Below are positions 41,862 to 51,760 of a stretch of DNA of 64,000 bases, one piece after another. The notes under the pieces are model-generated. The model had not been told where the DNA came from and searched no databases. It saw nothing but the letters and a program-made list of their open reading frames with translations. This stretch comes from Chitinophagaceae bacterium DXS (GTDB taxonomy: Bacteria; Bacteroidota; Bacteroidia; Chitinophagales; Chitinophagaceae): positions 2,443,677 to 2,507,676 of the forward strand of contig CP128386.1 in assembly GCA_030345135.1 (NCBI GenBank). The letters run 5' to 3'. Each line of letters opens with the position of its first letter. Position 1 is the first letter of the stretch. A program made the translations under genes and the position numbers.

Positions 41862-44456
41862 ATGGCTAAGAATTTACTGATAGTGGAGTCGCCTGCAAAA
41901 GCAAAGACCATCGAAAAAATCCTTGGCAAAGATTTCGAGGTAAAAAGCTGCTACGGGCACATTCGTGATCTTGAGAAGGACGAGATGGGCATTGACATTA
42001 AAAACAACTACCAACCCCGTTATATTGTACCGGACGAAAAAGAAAGAGTGGTGAGGGATTTGAAGACACTGGCAAAAAAAACTGACGAAGTTTGGTTAGC
42101 AACGGATGAGGACCGCGAAGGAGAAGCTATTAGCTGGCATTTATGTGAAGTATTGGGCCTTGATCCTGCAACTACCAAACGCATTGTGTTTCATGAAATT
42201 ACCAAGCCTGCGATAAAAAAAGCTGTTGATACACCGCGTACACTGGATATGAACCTGGTGAACGCCCAGCAGGCAAGACGTGTGCTGGATAGAATTGTGG
42301 GCTTTGAACTGAGCCCGGTTTTGTGGCGCAAAATGAGCATGCGTAATTCTTTAAGTGCTGGCCGTGTACAAAGCGTTGCGGTGAGATTGATTGCAGAAAG
42401 AGAAAGAGAGATAAACGCATTTTCAGCAACAAGCAGCTTTAAAGTTGAAGCGTTTTTTACCGCACCGGATCTGAATAACAGAAATGTAACATTTAAAGCT
42501 GAAGGTGCAAGACAGAACAAAGCTGAAGATGCTGAAAAATTCCTGAACAGTTGCATCGGTGCTACATATAAGGTAAAGGATATACAGGTTAAACCGGCAA
42601 GAAAATCTCCGGCGGCGCCGTTCACGACTTCTACCCTTCAGCAGGAAGCCAGCCGTAAGCTTGGCTACGGCGTTAGCAAAACAATGCTCCTGGCGCAAAA
42701 GCTGTACGAGAGCGGTTATATTACCTATATGCGTACGGATAGTGTTAACCTGAGCGACACTGCTATTAATGATATTAAAGGACAGATCTCCAAACAATAC
42801 GGCGACAGATACGTTCAAATAAGAAAATATAAAAACAAGAACGAAAGTGCACAGGAAGCGCACGAAGCTATCCGCCCGACTTACATGGAGAATACATCAG
42901 TGGATGACCATGATGCGCGCCGTTTATATGAACTGATCTGGAAACGTACAATCGCTTCGCAGATGGCTGATGCTGAACTGGAAAAAACCATTGCCAAAAT
43001 TGATGTTTCAACCAATCATGCTGAACTGGCGGCACAGGGCGAAGTATTGAAGTTTGATGGCTTCTTAAAAGCCTATATGGAAGATCGTGATGAAGAGGAT
43101 ATTTCCGACGACGAAGCGTCTGATAGCGTCCTGCCTCCACTTACTGCTGGCCAGCAACTTGCATTTAAAGAAATGAAAGCCACAGAACGCTTTACAAGAC
43201 CGGCACCAAGATACACTGAGGCTTCACTTGTAAAGAAACTGGAAGAACTGGGTATCGGACGTCCTTCGACCTACGCTCCAACCATTACAACCATCTTAAA
43301 AAGAGGCTATGTTGAAAAACGCGATAAGGAAGGTGTAAAAAGAGATTTCCGCGTTCTGACATTGCATAAAGATGCGGTGACAAAGCATACGGAACATGAG
43401 AATACAGGTGCAGAAAAAGCAAAACTGTTCCCAACTGACCTTGGCCTGGTGGTTACCGACTTCCTGAACCAGTATTTTGATAATGTGATGGATTATGGTT
43501 TTACCGCGCGCATAGAAGGTGAGTTTGATGAAATTGCTGACGGTAAAAAGGATTGGCGCAAAATGGTGGACAGCTTCTACCATCCGTTTAAACAGGATAT
43601 TGAGCATACGCTTGAAAACGCAGAAAGAATTAAAGGTGAAAGAGAATTGGGTGTTGACCCGGCAAGCGGCAAGAAAGTAGTTGCCCGTATGGGTCGCTTT
43701 GGTCCGATGGTTCAGATCGGCGATGCAAATGACGAGGAAAAACCGCGATTCGCGAGGCTGAAACAAAACCAAAGCATTGAGACCATTTCTTACGATGAGG
43801 CAATGGATCTTTTCAAATTACCGCGCACCGTTGGTGAATTTGAAGGACAGGAAGTAGCAGTAAACATCGGCCGCTTTGGCCCATACATCAAGTTCGGAGA
43901 ACAATTCATTTCTATTCCAAGAACAGAAGACCTGTACGAGATGGATTTGAACCGTGCAATTGAACTGATCAACGATAAACAAAAGGCAGACGCACCTATC
44001 GGCTATTATGAAGAAAAGCCTGTAACGAAAGGGAAAGGAAGATTTGGTCCGTTTATTAAATGGAATGACATCTTTATTAATGTACCTCGTGCCTACAATT
44101 TTGATGCATTGTCCGATAATGATATTAAAGAGTTGATAGAAAAGAAACTGGACAAGGAAGCGAATCGTTATATCCAGCAATGGCCAGCTGAAAAGATCTC
44201 TATTGAAAATGGCCGTTGGGGAGCATTCATCCGTTTCAACAAAAAAATGCTTAAGCTCGGTAAGAATCCGGCTGGTGGCAAATACACGCCGGAAGAGTTG
44301 GCCGAAATAAGCCTGGACGATGTAAAGAAAATGATTGAAGAGCAAGTACCAAACGCCTTTGCAGCTAAAACAAAAGCTGCTGCGAAAAAAGCTCCCGCAA
44401 AGAAAGCGGCACCTAAAAAGGCTGCTGCGAAGAAAGCGGCGACGAAGAAGAAGTAG
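41862..44456 (+). CDS. topA: DNA topoisomerase I
   Basis: A type IA topoisomerase that relaxes negative supercoils. The 864-residue protein has the TOPRIM domain (LIVESPAKAKTIEKIL at residue 4, then ATDEDREGEAISWH), the catalytic tyrosine in YITYMRTDS (Tyr289) and C-terminal GRFGPFIK-type repeats (about 590-800). Zinc-finger cysteines are absent. It ends in a Lys/Ala-rich tail of about 30 residues that should bind DNA, common in this phylum. It is followed by an unusual tandem hairpin array. Confidence 0.97.
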   Translation: MAKNLLIVESPAKAKTIEKILGKDFEVKSCYGHIRDLEKDEMGIDIKNNYQPRYIVPDEKERVVRDLKTLAKKTDEVWLATDEDREGEAISWHLCEVLGLDPATTKRIVFHEITKPAIKKAVDTPRTLDMNLVNAQQARRVLDRIVGFELSPVLWRKMSMRNSLSAGRVQSVAVRLIAEREREINAFSATSSFKVEAFFTAPDLNNRNVTFKAEGARQNKAEDAEKFLNSCIGATYKVKDIQVKPARKSPAAPFTTSTLQQEASRKLGYGVSKTMLLAQKLYESGYITYMRTDSVNLSDTAINDIKGQISKQYGDRYVQIRKYKNKNESAQEAHEAIRPTYMENTSVDDHDARRLYELIWKRTIASQMADAELEKTIAKIDVSTNHAELAAQGEVLKFDGFLKAYMEDRDEEDISDDEASDSVLPPLTAGQQLAFKEMKATERFTRPAPRYTEASLVKKLEELGIGRPSTYAPTITTILKRGYVEKRDKEGVKRDFRVLTLHKDAVTKHTEHENTGAEKAKLFPTDLGLVVTDFLNQYFDNVMDYGFTARIEGEFDEIADGKKDWRKMVDSFYHPFKQDIEHTLENAERIKGERELGVDPASGKKVVARMGRFGPMVQIGDANDEEKPRFARLKQNQSIETISYDEAMDLFKLPRTVGEFEGQEVAVNIGRFGPYIKFGEQFISIPRTEDLYEMDLNRAIELINDKQKADAPIGYYEEKPVTKGKGRFGPFIKWNDIFINVPRAYNFDALSDNDIKELIEKKLDKEANRYIQQWPAEKISIENGRWGAFIRFNKKMLKLGKNPAGGKYTPEELAEISLDDVKKMIEEQVPNAFAAKTKAAAKKAPAKKAAPKKAAAKKAATKKK

Positions 44457-45072
44457 GAAAGCTTAAAGCCTAAAGCACAAAGCCTAAAACTATAAGGGTG
44501 AGATTACCCGATGGTTTTAGGCTTTTTTATAACAAGTTGAAAGCTTAAAGCCTAAAGCGCAAAGCCAAAACTGTGGGAGACAAGTTACTCCATGGTTGTG
44601 GGCTTTTTTATAACCAGTTGAAAGCTTAAAGCCTAAAGCGCAAAGCCTAAAACTGTGGGAGACAAGTTACTCCATGGGTTTAGGCTTTTTTATAACCAGT
44701 TGAAAGCTTAAAGCCTAAAGCGCAAAGCCTAAAACTGTGGGGGACAGACTACCCACTGATTCCAGGCTTTTTTATAATCAGTTGAAAGCCTAAAGTCTAA
44801 AACTAAGCGAGATAAGTTATCCACATGTTCCTAGGCTTTAATATCCAACAGGGAGTGATTATTTGTTTATGAGTAGGCGATTGCTTTAGCCTTTGGGCTT
44901 TAGGCTTTGAGCTGTTTTATAACCAATTGGGAGTGATCATTTGTTTCTGTGTAGACAATCGTTTTAAGCTTTAGGCTTTGGGCTTTAAGCTTTTTCTATC
45001 CGTTATTAGAAATAATTTTGTTCTTGCGAAGACAATTGTTTTAAGCTTTGGGCTTTAGGCTTTGAGCTTTCC
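44457..45072. repeat. Tandem hairpin array after topA, five forward and three reversed units
   Basis: Five units of 81-82 bp begin with GAAAGC at 44457, 44539, 44620, 44702 and 44784. Each starts with GCTTAAA / GCCTAAA heptads and ends with AGGCTTTTTTATA, so each is a terminator-like hairpin. Three units in the opposite orientation follow (heptad blocks near 44885-44914, 44964-44993 and 45040-45070). The array fills almost the whole gap to the next gene and begins directly after the topA TAG. Confidence 0.95.
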
Positions 45073-45105
45073 CACTTAATCCACACATACTGAATAACTA
45101 ACACT

Positions 45106-45159
45106 ATGAATTTCAAAAAAAATATATTTAGTTTGTATCAGAAATTACTCCGGACTTAA
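45106..45159 (+). CDS. Possible 17-codon leader peptide
   Basis: ATG at 45106, TAA at 45157-45159, ending on the base before the ATG of the next gene. The peptide is basic and amphipathic (MNFKKNIFSLYQ). Adjacent stop and start would allow re-initiation. It may equally be chance, since no run of regulatory codons is seen. Confidence 0.25.
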   Translation: MNFKKNIFSLYQKLLRT

Positions 45160-46032
45160 ATGCAAGAAAATAAGGAAATATCAGCACTCTTTACTCTGAT
45201 CGATGACCCTGATGAAGATATCTTTACCACGGTTTCTGACAGGATCGTTAATTATGGAAGAGGCATTATTCCTAACCTGGAGAATTTATGGGAAAACTCA
45301 CCTTGCGAAGAAGTTCAGGAACGGATTGAAATGATCATTCACAGGCTGCATTATTCTGACCTGATGCATGATTTGACCGAGTGGCGGGACAGTGCTTATC
45401 ATGATCTACTTTTTGGTGCATTGCTCGTGGCAAAATTTCAATATCCGGATCTGCAGACAACTCCTGTTATCCTGGAGATTGAGAAAATGCGCCGCAATGT
45501 ATGGCTCGAATTAAATAGTTTTCTTACACCGCTTGAACACGCCAACGTAATTTCCAGCATAGTCTACAACTATTACAATCTTAAAGGAGTGGAACGTTCT
45601 TATTCCAACCCCGATGATTATTTTCTGCATAAAGTTGTTCAGTGCAAAAAAGGCAATTCTGTTTCAAACGGTATTTTGTATTTGATACTGGCCGACCTTC
45701 TGGACATTCCTGTAAAAGCAATAAATGTTCCCCGCCAGTTTGTCCTGGCCTTTTTCAACAGCGATTATGATCCGGCTATACATAGGGGGAATCCCAAACA
45801 ATATATCCAGTTTTATGTAGATGCCACCAACGGTCAGGCCTTTACGCAAAAAGATGTTGAGAATTACCTGACACGCAACAATTTCGAATCTTATCCCTAC
45901 TACTTTAAACCGATGAGCAACTTACAGATCATACAAATGCTCATTCAGGAACTGATCAATTGTTTTAACGCGCCTCACGTTAAATACAAAAAACAGGAAT
46001 TGAAAGATCTTTGCGAGTTGCTTGAGCACTGA
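45160..46032 (+). CDS. SirB1-like transglutaminase-fold protein
   Basis: A 290-residue protein of the SirB1/transglutaminase-like family. An N-terminal helical repeat-like part (about 1-75) is followed by the core with CKKGNSVSNGILYLILADLL and the VPRQFVLAF segment that takes the place of the histidine region. In SirB1-type proteins the catalytic Cys of true transglutaminases is usually missing, and function is unknown. It stands alone between the topA array and dps. Confidence 0.8.
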   Translation: MQENKEISALFTLIDDPDEDIFTTVSDRIVNYGRGIIPNLENLWENSPCEEVQERIEMIIHRLHYSDLMHDLTEWRDSAYHDLLFGALLVAKFQYPDLQTTPVILEIEKMRRNVWLELNSFLTPLEHANVISSIVYNYYNLKGVERSYSNPDDYFLHKVVQCKKGNSVSNGILYLILADLLDIPVKAINVPRQFVLAFFNSDYDPAIHRGNPKQYIQFYVDATNGQAFTQKDVENYLTRNNFESYPYYFKPMSNLQIIQMLIQELINCFNAPHVKYKKQELKDLCELLEH

Positions 46033-46222
46033 TCTTTTTCTTAACATACCACCTATAATACAATTTTTTCACATCGGCTGCAGAGTGGGAACACTTGTAA
46101 TTCCATTTATGGCAGGATAATATTTCCTCATGGTTACATGCAAAAATTCCATAACTTTTTGGTCTGCTGTTTGTATTACCTTTACGCAACACTCGCACTC
46201 CAATTAACCTAAATTTTTCTTT

Positions 46223-46783
46223 ATGAAACAAACTACAGACAAAAAGAAAGCTCCCAAGGTTGATGTTAAAGTTCAGGCAGCACAGGGAAATGGACACGCT
46301 AAACATGAAGCAATTAAGGCAAACCTTGGTTTATCAGAAAAGAATGTAAGAGAAATTGTAAACAGGCTTTCTGTATTGCTTGCGGATGAACACATCCTCT
46401 ATACAAAAACCAGGAACTATCACTGGAATGTTGAAGGCGATAACTTTATGGAAATGCATAAATTCTATGAAGGCCTTTACGAAAAACAAGCCGACCTGAT
46501 TGATGAAATTGCTGAAAAGATCAGATCTCTCGGACATTATGCACAAGGACGTTTAAAAGACTATCTGGCAATTTGCAACCTGGAAGAGCAGGAATACACA
46601 AATGATCAACGCACGCAGTTGAAGAACCTGTTGGACGATCACGAAACCATCGTACGCTATCTGAGAAAAGATGTACGTGATTTTGATGAAAAATTTGAAG
46701 ACACAGGCACCAGCGATTTTGTGAACAGGGTTTTACAGGATCACGAACAATGGGCGTGGTTCATCAGAAGTTACCTCAGGTGA
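46223..46783 (+). CDS. dps: Dps family ferritin-like DNA-protection protein
   Basis: A 186-residue Dps/miniferritin that stores iron and protects DNA from hydrogen peroxide. The ferroxidase ligands are in RNYHWNVEGDNF and DLIDEIAEKIRSLG. A lysine-rich N-terminal extension of about 35 residues could bind DNA. The oxidative-stress link fits the convergent OsmC gene. The first base of a perfect 24-bp inverted repeat arm follows its stop directly. Confidence 0.93.
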   Translation: MKQTTDKKKAPKVDVKVQAAQGNGHAKHEAIKANLGLSEKNVREIVNRLSVLLADEHILYTKTRNYHWNVEGDNFMEMHKFYEGLYEKQADLIDEIAEKIRSLGHYAQGRLKDYLAICNLEEQEYTNDQRTQLKNLLDDHETIVRYLRKDVRDFDEKFEDTGTSDFVNRVLQDHEQWAWFIRSYLR

Positions 46784-46947
46784 GTTATACGTTGTAAGTT
46801 TTACGTTATACGTTCATTAAATGGGAAGATTTAAGCTCCCGGAAATAAAGAAACAGGCCGCTTATATTGTTAAGCGGCCTGTTTCTTTATTTACTACATA
46901 ATCGTAAAAGGTGGAAAACGTACAACGTAAAACTTACAACGTATAAC
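46784..46947. repeat. Perfect 24-bp inverted pair of GTTATAC heptads joining dps and osmC stops
   Basis: Left arm 46784-46807 starts on the base after the dps TGA. Right arm 46924-46947 ends on the last base of the osmC stop codon. Words are GTTATAC, GTTGTAA, GTTTTAC. A separate perfect terminator sits in the loop. Confidence 0.96.
46843..46892. terminator. Bidirectional terminator between dps and osmC
   Basis: A perfect 22-bp stem (46843-46864 with 46871-46892) with a 6-base loop. Core is ACAGGCCGCTTA; TTTCTTTATTT follows on both strands. It serves both convergent genes. Confidence 0.92.
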
Positions 46948-47360
46948 TAACTTTCCAGCGTTGCCTCAGTAGTTATCTTCGTGTTCAACGCTTTGCTGAT
47001 CGGGCAATTTGCTTCAGCATCTTTTACGCTTTCGTCAAATTTTTCTTTGCTGATGCCTGGTACTTTTGCTTTTAATACAAGATGAGATTCTGTGATTGTA
47101 CCATCTTCAAGACTTACATGCGCAGTTGTCTCTAAAGAATCAGGCGTAAAGCCGGCGGCGCCCAGCACAAAAGTCAGTTTCATAGTAAAACAACCTGCGT
47201 GTGCTGCTGCAATCAATTCCTCCGGATTAGTGCCTATACCTTCTGCAAACCTCGAATTAAAAGAATATTGCGTCTTATCCAACACTCCGCTCTGGGTGGT
47301 CAGATTTCCGCTACCTTCTTTGCCTGAGCCGTTCCAAACGGCAGTTGCATGTCGCTTCAT
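46947..47360 (-). CDS. osmC: OsmC-type peroxiredoxin
   Basis: A 137-residue OsmC-subfamily thiol peroxidase. Both redox cysteines are present, in AAHAGCFTMKLTF and CPISKALNTKI. It begins with KRHATAVWNGSGKEG, the usual OsmC N terminus. It reduces organic and inorganic peroxides under osmotic or oxidative stress. It is convergent with dps and divergent from the tRNA-binding protein gene. Confidence 0.92.
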   Translation of the reverse strand: MKRHATAVWNGSGKEGSGNLTTQSGVLDKTQYSFNSRFAEGIGTNPEELIAAAHAGCFTMKLTFVLGAAGFTPDSLETTAHVSLEDGTITESHLVLKAKVPGISKEKFDESVKDAEANCPISKALNTKITTEATLES

Positions 47361-47442
47361 AAGTGCTATTTTTTGATTTTGTAAGATTATATTTGAAAAA
47401 GAGAATTGAAATTGGCAATAAAATCTGACAAAAGAAAATTAA

Positions 47443-47784
47443 ATGGAAAAGAATTTGATCGGGTGGGCAGACTTTGAAAAGATTGACATTCGCTGTGGAA
47501 CAGTAATTGAAGTGACTGATTTCCCTAAAGCAAAACGGCCGGCATACCAACTCACCGTTGACTTTGGCCCTCTTGGAATTAAACGTTCTTCTGCCCAGAT
47601 CACAGATCATTATAATAAAGATGAGATCCTCGGCAGGCAGGTTATAGCCATTGTAAACTTTCCAGTAAAACAAATAGCTAATTTTTTCAGCGAATGCCTG
47701 GTACTGGGCGTGTATGATGAAAATAATAAGGTAATTTTATTAGGGACGGAAAGGCCGGTGAAGAATGGGCAGAAGATCGGATAA
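47443..47784 (+). CDS. csaA: CsaA-type tRNA-binding protein
   Basis: A 113-residue stand-alone tRNA-binding OB-fold domain of the CsaA type. Landmarks are DFEKIDIRCGTVIEVTDF, KIRPAYQL-like KRPAYQLTVDFG and the closing LLGTERPVKNGQKI. CsaA has been described as a tRNA-binding protein with chaperone-like behaviour in Bacillus. Its TAA lies just before a GTACGAT array. Confidence 0.9.
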   Translation: MEKNLIGWADFEKIDIRCGTVIEVTDFPKAKRPAYQLTVDFGPLGIKRSSAQITDHYNKDEILGRQVIAIVNFPVKQIANFFSECLVLGVYDENNKVILLGTERPVKNGQKIG

Positions 47785-48179
47785 TGTACGATGTGAGGTA
47801 AGTACGAATTACGAGGTACGAAGTACGTTAAGTGAAACTGGCTCATACTTATGTAAGATGTCTGGTGTACGATGTACGATGTACGGTGTGGGGTGATGGG
47901 ATTAAGTACGAATTACGAGGTACGAAGTACGCTACGTGAAACAGGCTCATACTTATGTAAGATGTTAGATGTACGGTGTACGATGTGGGGTGATGTGATT
48001 AAGTACGAATTACGAGGTACGAAGTCCGTTAGGTGAGACAGGCTCAGTTTTATGTTTTATGTCAGATGTGAAACAATGTACGGTGTACGATGTAGGTAAA
48101 CACCTGATACCTGACACCTGACACCTTACACCTCACTCCTTCCCCGCTGAAAGCTGATTGCTGACAGCTAATAGCTAAT
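47785..48179. repeat. Tandem 100-bp repeat of GTACGAT/TACGAAG words plus CCTGATA and AGCTAAT heptads
   Basis: AAGTACGAATTACGAGG blocks start at 47800, 47904 and 48001, so units are 97-104 bp. Each also has GTACGATGTACG words and a shared GGCTCATACTT-like segment. CCTGATA heptads follow near 48102-48140. AGCTGAT, TGCTGAC, AGCTAAT heptads (48152-48179) then run into the ogt start codon. No gene is visible in this 393-bp gap. Confidence 0.93.
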
Positions 48180-48672
48180 GGAACTCTACTATACATATTA
48201 TCAAAGCCCCATCGGTCTCCTGAAAATCGGAGGCTCGGACCACTATATTTCTGAACTCACCTTTGTTGATAATACGGATCAGGTTACGCATGGAGAACCG
48301 GGCGTAAGCGAGGTCATGCATCAATGCACGGAAGAACTGATCGAATTTTTTAATGGCAAAAGAAGGGTCTTTGATATTCCTGTTTACCAGCAGGGTACAG
48401 AATTTCAACAACGTGTCTGGAGTGAGTTGATCAATATCCCTTTTGGCAAAACAATCAGCTATCTCGATCTTTCCCGCCGTCTCGGCGATCCAAAAGCCAT
48501 AAGAGCTGTTGCAGCTACCAACGGCAGAAACAATATTGCCATTATTGTCCCCTGCCACCGCGTTATTGGAAGTAACAAAGCCCTGGTTGGTTATGCCGGC
48601 GGTCTCTGGCGCAAGAAATGGTTATTGGAACACGAGCTTAAAGTCGCTTACGGCGTGCAAACGCTTTTTTAG
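48178..48672 (+). CDS. ogt: Methylated-DNA-protein-cysteine methyltransferase
   Basis: A 164-residue suicide DNA repair protein that takes methyl groups from O6-methylguanine. The acceptor motif IIVPCHRVIGSN holds Cys126. The DNA-binding helix region FQQRVWSELINIPFGKTISY and the AVAATNGRN segment fit the family. There is no Ada domain. AGCT-type heptad arrays overlap both its start codon (first two bases of the ATG) and its stop codon (AG of the TAG), as an inverted pair around the gene. Confidence 0.93.
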   Translation: MELYYTYYQSPIGLLKIGGSDHYISELTFVDNTDQVTHGEPGVSEVMHQCTEELIEFFNGKRRVFDIPVYQQGTEFQQRVWSELINIPFGKTISYLDLSRRLGDPKAIRAVAATNGRNNIAIIVPCHRVIGSNKALVGYAGGLWRKKWLLEHELKVAYGVQTLF

Positions 48673-48905
48673 CTGTGAGCAATCAGCTGTCAGCTATGAG
48701 CTTTTTAAGCGAAGGTTTCACGCGGCGGACGCCAAGGAGCGGCGGTTATGCGATTCGATGATCAATATGTTCCTAATCCTTTAACCGTTTTTTTGCTAAG
48801 AAAAATAACTCCCCGGCGAGGCATCTGAATATTTGCATATTTACCCATTTGCACATTCACACATCTACCCCTTCTTCATTTTCAACTGTCAATTTTCAAT
48901 TGTCA
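48671..48905. repeat. Heptad arrays after ogt: AGCTGTG, ATTTGCA and CAATTGT families
   Basis: AGCTGTG, AGCAATC, AGCTGTC, AGCTATG, AGCTTTT run at 48671-48705. ATTTGCATATTTACC and CACATTC words lie at about 48830-48868. CAACTGTCAATTTT words lie at about 48882-48905. CTCCGTGGTTCAA at 48942-48956 belongs to a further family. The 337-bp gap to clpB contains only these and the clpB terminator. Confidence 0.85.
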
Positions 48906-48956
48906 ATTAATTAAAAATCATCGCACTCTCCGTACTGTAGTGTCTCCGTGGTTCAA

Positions 48957-48985
48957 CAAAAAAATCCCACCAAAACTGGCGGGAT
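48957..48985 (-). terminator. clpB terminator
   Basis: Minus-strand RNA would form ATCCCGCC / GGTGGGAT with one wobble pair and a 6-base loop, followed by a run of seven T. It lies 24 bases after the clpB stop. Confidence 0.85.
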
Positions 48986-49009
48986 CTTCCTTACTAAACA
49001 CATTTCTTC

Positions 49010-51619
49010 TTATTTCACTGCTTCTGCAGACTCATTCCTAAACACTACCACCCCATCAAACACATCCACTAACACCGGGTGTTCCCTGCTCACATCACCT
49101 GCAAGAATTCTCTTACTCAATGTGTTCACTATTTCTTTCTGAATCAAACGCTTCAACGGTCTCGCACCAAACTGCGGATCGTACCCATTCTCTGAAAGAA
49201 ATTCCAACAAATAATCACTAAACTCTAATGTAATTCCATTCTGCGCGACTAGCTTTTTCAACTGATCTAACTGAATCCTGACTATATTCTGTATATCTTT
49301 TTTCAACAATGGATGGAACATGATGATCTCATCAACCCTGTTCAGGAACTCAGGGCGAATTGTTTGTCTCAACAAATTCATCACTTCGGCCTTTGCCCTG
49401 TCGGTGGCCTGTTCGACGTTGCTTTCATTCACGTCTTCAAAAGCTTCCTGGATCAGGTGGCTACCGATATTGCTGGTCATAATAATTATCGTATTCTTAA
49501 AATTCACCACGCGACCTTTATTATCGGTCAAACGGCCATCATCCAATACCTGCAGCAACACGTTCCAAACATCCGGGTGAGCCTTTTCAATCTCATCCAA
49601 CAACACAACACTGTAAGGTTTACGGCGAACAGATTCTGTTAACTGGCCACCTTCATCATAACCCACATATCCGGGAGGCGCACCTACCAGGCGGGAAACT
49701 GTATGTTTTTCCTGGTACTCACTCATATCTATACGCGTCATCATTCCCTCATCATCAAACAAATACTCTGCAAGTGCCTTAGCCAACTCTGTTTTACCAA
49801 CACCGGTAGTACCAAGGAATATAAATGAACCAATAGGTTTCTTAGGATCCTGTAGACCGGCACGGCTTCTGCGGATTGCATCTGCCACCGCCACAATTGC
49901 TTCGTCCTGCCCAACAACACGCTTGTGCAATTCATCTTCCAGGTTCAGCAATTTCTCACGTTCGCTTTGCAACATTTTTGTTACAGGAATACCTGTTGAT
50001 TTAGCAACGCTTTCCGCTATATCTTCCGCATCAACCTCTTCTTTCATGATCCGCTTATCGCTTATCTCAGAAAGCTGAACAGAAAGATCGGCAATCAGTT
50101 TTTCCTGCTCTTTAATCTTGCCATATCTAATCTCAGCTACTTTACCATAGTCGCCGTTACGCTCTGCTTTTTCAGCTTCCAATTTCAGCTCTTCAATACC
50201 AGCTTTTGCGTTCTGCACCTTTTCTACGAGTTCTTTTTCTTCCTTCCACTTAGCTTTGAACGTATCCCTTTCAACAGAAAGATTTGCAATTTCCGTATTC
50301 AGGTCCTTCAGCTTTGATTCATCATTTTCACGCTTGATCGCTTCTCTTTCAATTTCCAATTGCCTGATCAAACGCTCCATTTTATCCAGCTCTTCCGGCA
50401 TTGAGTTCATTTCAAGACGCAACTTGGCTGCACTTTCATCAATCAGGTCAATCGCTTTATCGGGTAAAAAACGGTCGGTTATATAGCGATGCGAAAGCTC
50501 AACGGCAGCAATGATCGCTTCGTCTTTAATACGCACATGATGGTGCGTTTCATAACGGTCCTTTAAACCACGCAGGATAGATATCGCATCTTCCACACTA
50601 GGTTCCTCAATCATTACCTTCTGGAAACGACGTTCCAGCGCCTTATCTTTCTCAAAGAATTTTTGATATTCGTTTAAGGTTGTTGCACCTATCGCTCGCA
50701 ATTCACCACGCGCCAGTGCAGGCTTTAAAATGTTGGCCGCGTCCATCGCACCTTCGCCACCGCCAGCACCAACCAGTGTATGGATTTCATCTATAAATAA
50801 GATAATCTCTCCATCGCTTGTAGATACCTCTTTTACAACACTCTTTAATCGCTCTTCAAACTCACCTTTATACTTTGCACCGGCGATCAATTGGCCCATA
50901 TCCAACGCAAAGATCACTTTGCTTTTCAGATTCTCAGGAACGTCACCGTTCACAATTCGCATCGCCAAACCTTCTGCAATGGCTGTTTTACCAACGCCTG
51001 GCTCACCAACCAAAATCGGGTTATTCTTGCTTCTGCGGCTAAGAATATGAAGAGTTCTTCTTATCTCTTCATCACGGCCAATCACCGGATCAAGCTTACC
51101 TTGTCTTGCCAGCTCATTCAGGTTCTTTGCATATTTATTTAAAGCATTGAATTGTGTTTCCTGTGTTTGCGATTTTATGGATTCACCTTTACGTAAATCT
51201 TTTATCGCAGCAACCAGTCCTTTTTCTGTAAGGCCGGCATCTTTCAGCAATTTTGCCGTGTTATCATTCCCCTGTAATACTGCCAGCAATAAATGCTCAG
51301 GTGTAACAAATTCATCATCAAATTGCTTCAACACACTGTTGGCACGCAACAACACATTATTCAGGTCGCGCGAAACAGTTTGTGCAGGATCAGCAGACGC
51401 TTTGGGTAACCGCGTTAATTGATCATTCAACTTATTCTCTACCAGGTTAAGGGTAACATTATTTTTCTTAAGCAGGTATTCAACGGGTGAATCTTCCTGC
51501 TCAAGCAACGCTTTCAACAGGTGCTCCGTTTCAATATTCGGATTGTTACCATTAAAAGCCAGTTGCTGGCTTTGCTGGATAACTTCCTGTGCTTTGATCG
51601 TATAATTATTTAAGTTCAT
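49010..51619 (-). CDS. clpB: ATP-dependent disaggregase ClpB
   Basis: An AAA+ chaperone that rescues aggregated proteins with DnaK. The 869-residue protein has the Clp N-terminal domain (1-145), NBD1 with [15 protein letters not shown] (about 203-217), the coiled-coil M domain (about 410-525) and NBD2 with [14 protein letters not shown] (about 602-615), and ends with the C-terminal small domain. All motifs look intact. It is monocistronic, with its own terminator, divergent from the serine hydrolase gene. No CIRCE-like heat-shock operator was found upstream. Confidence 0.97.
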   Translation of the reverse strand: MNLNNYTIKAQEVIQQSQQLAFNGNNPNIETEHLLKALLEQEDSPVEYLLKKNNVTLNLVENKLNDQLTRLPKASADPAQTVSRDLNNVLLRANSVLKQFDDEFVTPEHLLLAVLQGNDNTAKLLKDAGLTEKGLVAAIKDLRKGESIKSQTQETQFNALNKYAKNLNELARQGKLDPVIGRDEEIRRTLHILSRRSKNNPILVGEPGVGKTAIAEGLAMRIVNGDVPENLKSKVIFALDMGQLIAGAKYKGEFEERLKSVVKEVSTSDGEIILFIDEIHTLVGAGGGEGAMDAANILKPALARGELRAIGATTLNEYQKFFEKDKALERRFQKVMIEEPSVEDAISILRGLKDRYETHHHVRIKDEAIIAAVELSHRYITDRFLPDKAIDLIDESAAKLRLEMNSMPEELDKMERLIRQLEIEREAIKRENDESKLKDLNTEIANLSVERDTFKAKWKEEKELVEKVQNAKAGIEELKLEAEKAERNGDYGKVAEIRYGKIKEQEKLIADLSVQLSEISDKRIMKEEVDAEDIAESVAKSTGIPVTKMLQSEREKLLNLEDELHKRVVGQDEAIVAVADAIRRSRAGLQDPKKPIGSFIFLGTTGVGKTELAKALAEYLFDDEGMMTRIDMSEYQEKHTVSRLVGAPPGYVGYDEGGQLTESVRRKPYSVVLLDEIEKAHPDVWNVLLQVLDDGRLTDNKGRVVNFKNTIIIMTSNIGSHLIQEAFEDVNESNVEQATDRAKAEVMNLLRQTIRPEFLNRVDEIIMFHPLLKKDIQNIVRIQLDQLKKLVAQNGITLEFSDYLLEFLSENGYDPQFGARPLKRLIQKEIVNTLSKRILAGDVSREHPVLVDVFDGVVVFRNESAEAVK

Positions 51620-51760
51620 AGTTATATTTTTTTCCGGCTGCTACCATAATAACCATTTAAAAAAAGTATGGTTTACTGATAGCGCATCGTTTTATTGTTA
51701 TCTTCAATAAATTTCATTTTATCACACAAAACTCAATCCAACCGTACTAACCAGGAAATT

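Noticed and set aside
44457-45072. CRISPR-like look of regularly spaced units after topA
   Set aside because: Units are near-identical along their full 82 bp with no unique spacers, and no cas gene is present.
46947-46949. Frameshift suspicion at the osmC 3' end because the stop lies in a repeat
   Set aside because: Protein length and C-terminal sequence are normal for OsmC; only the stop region coincides with the repeat.
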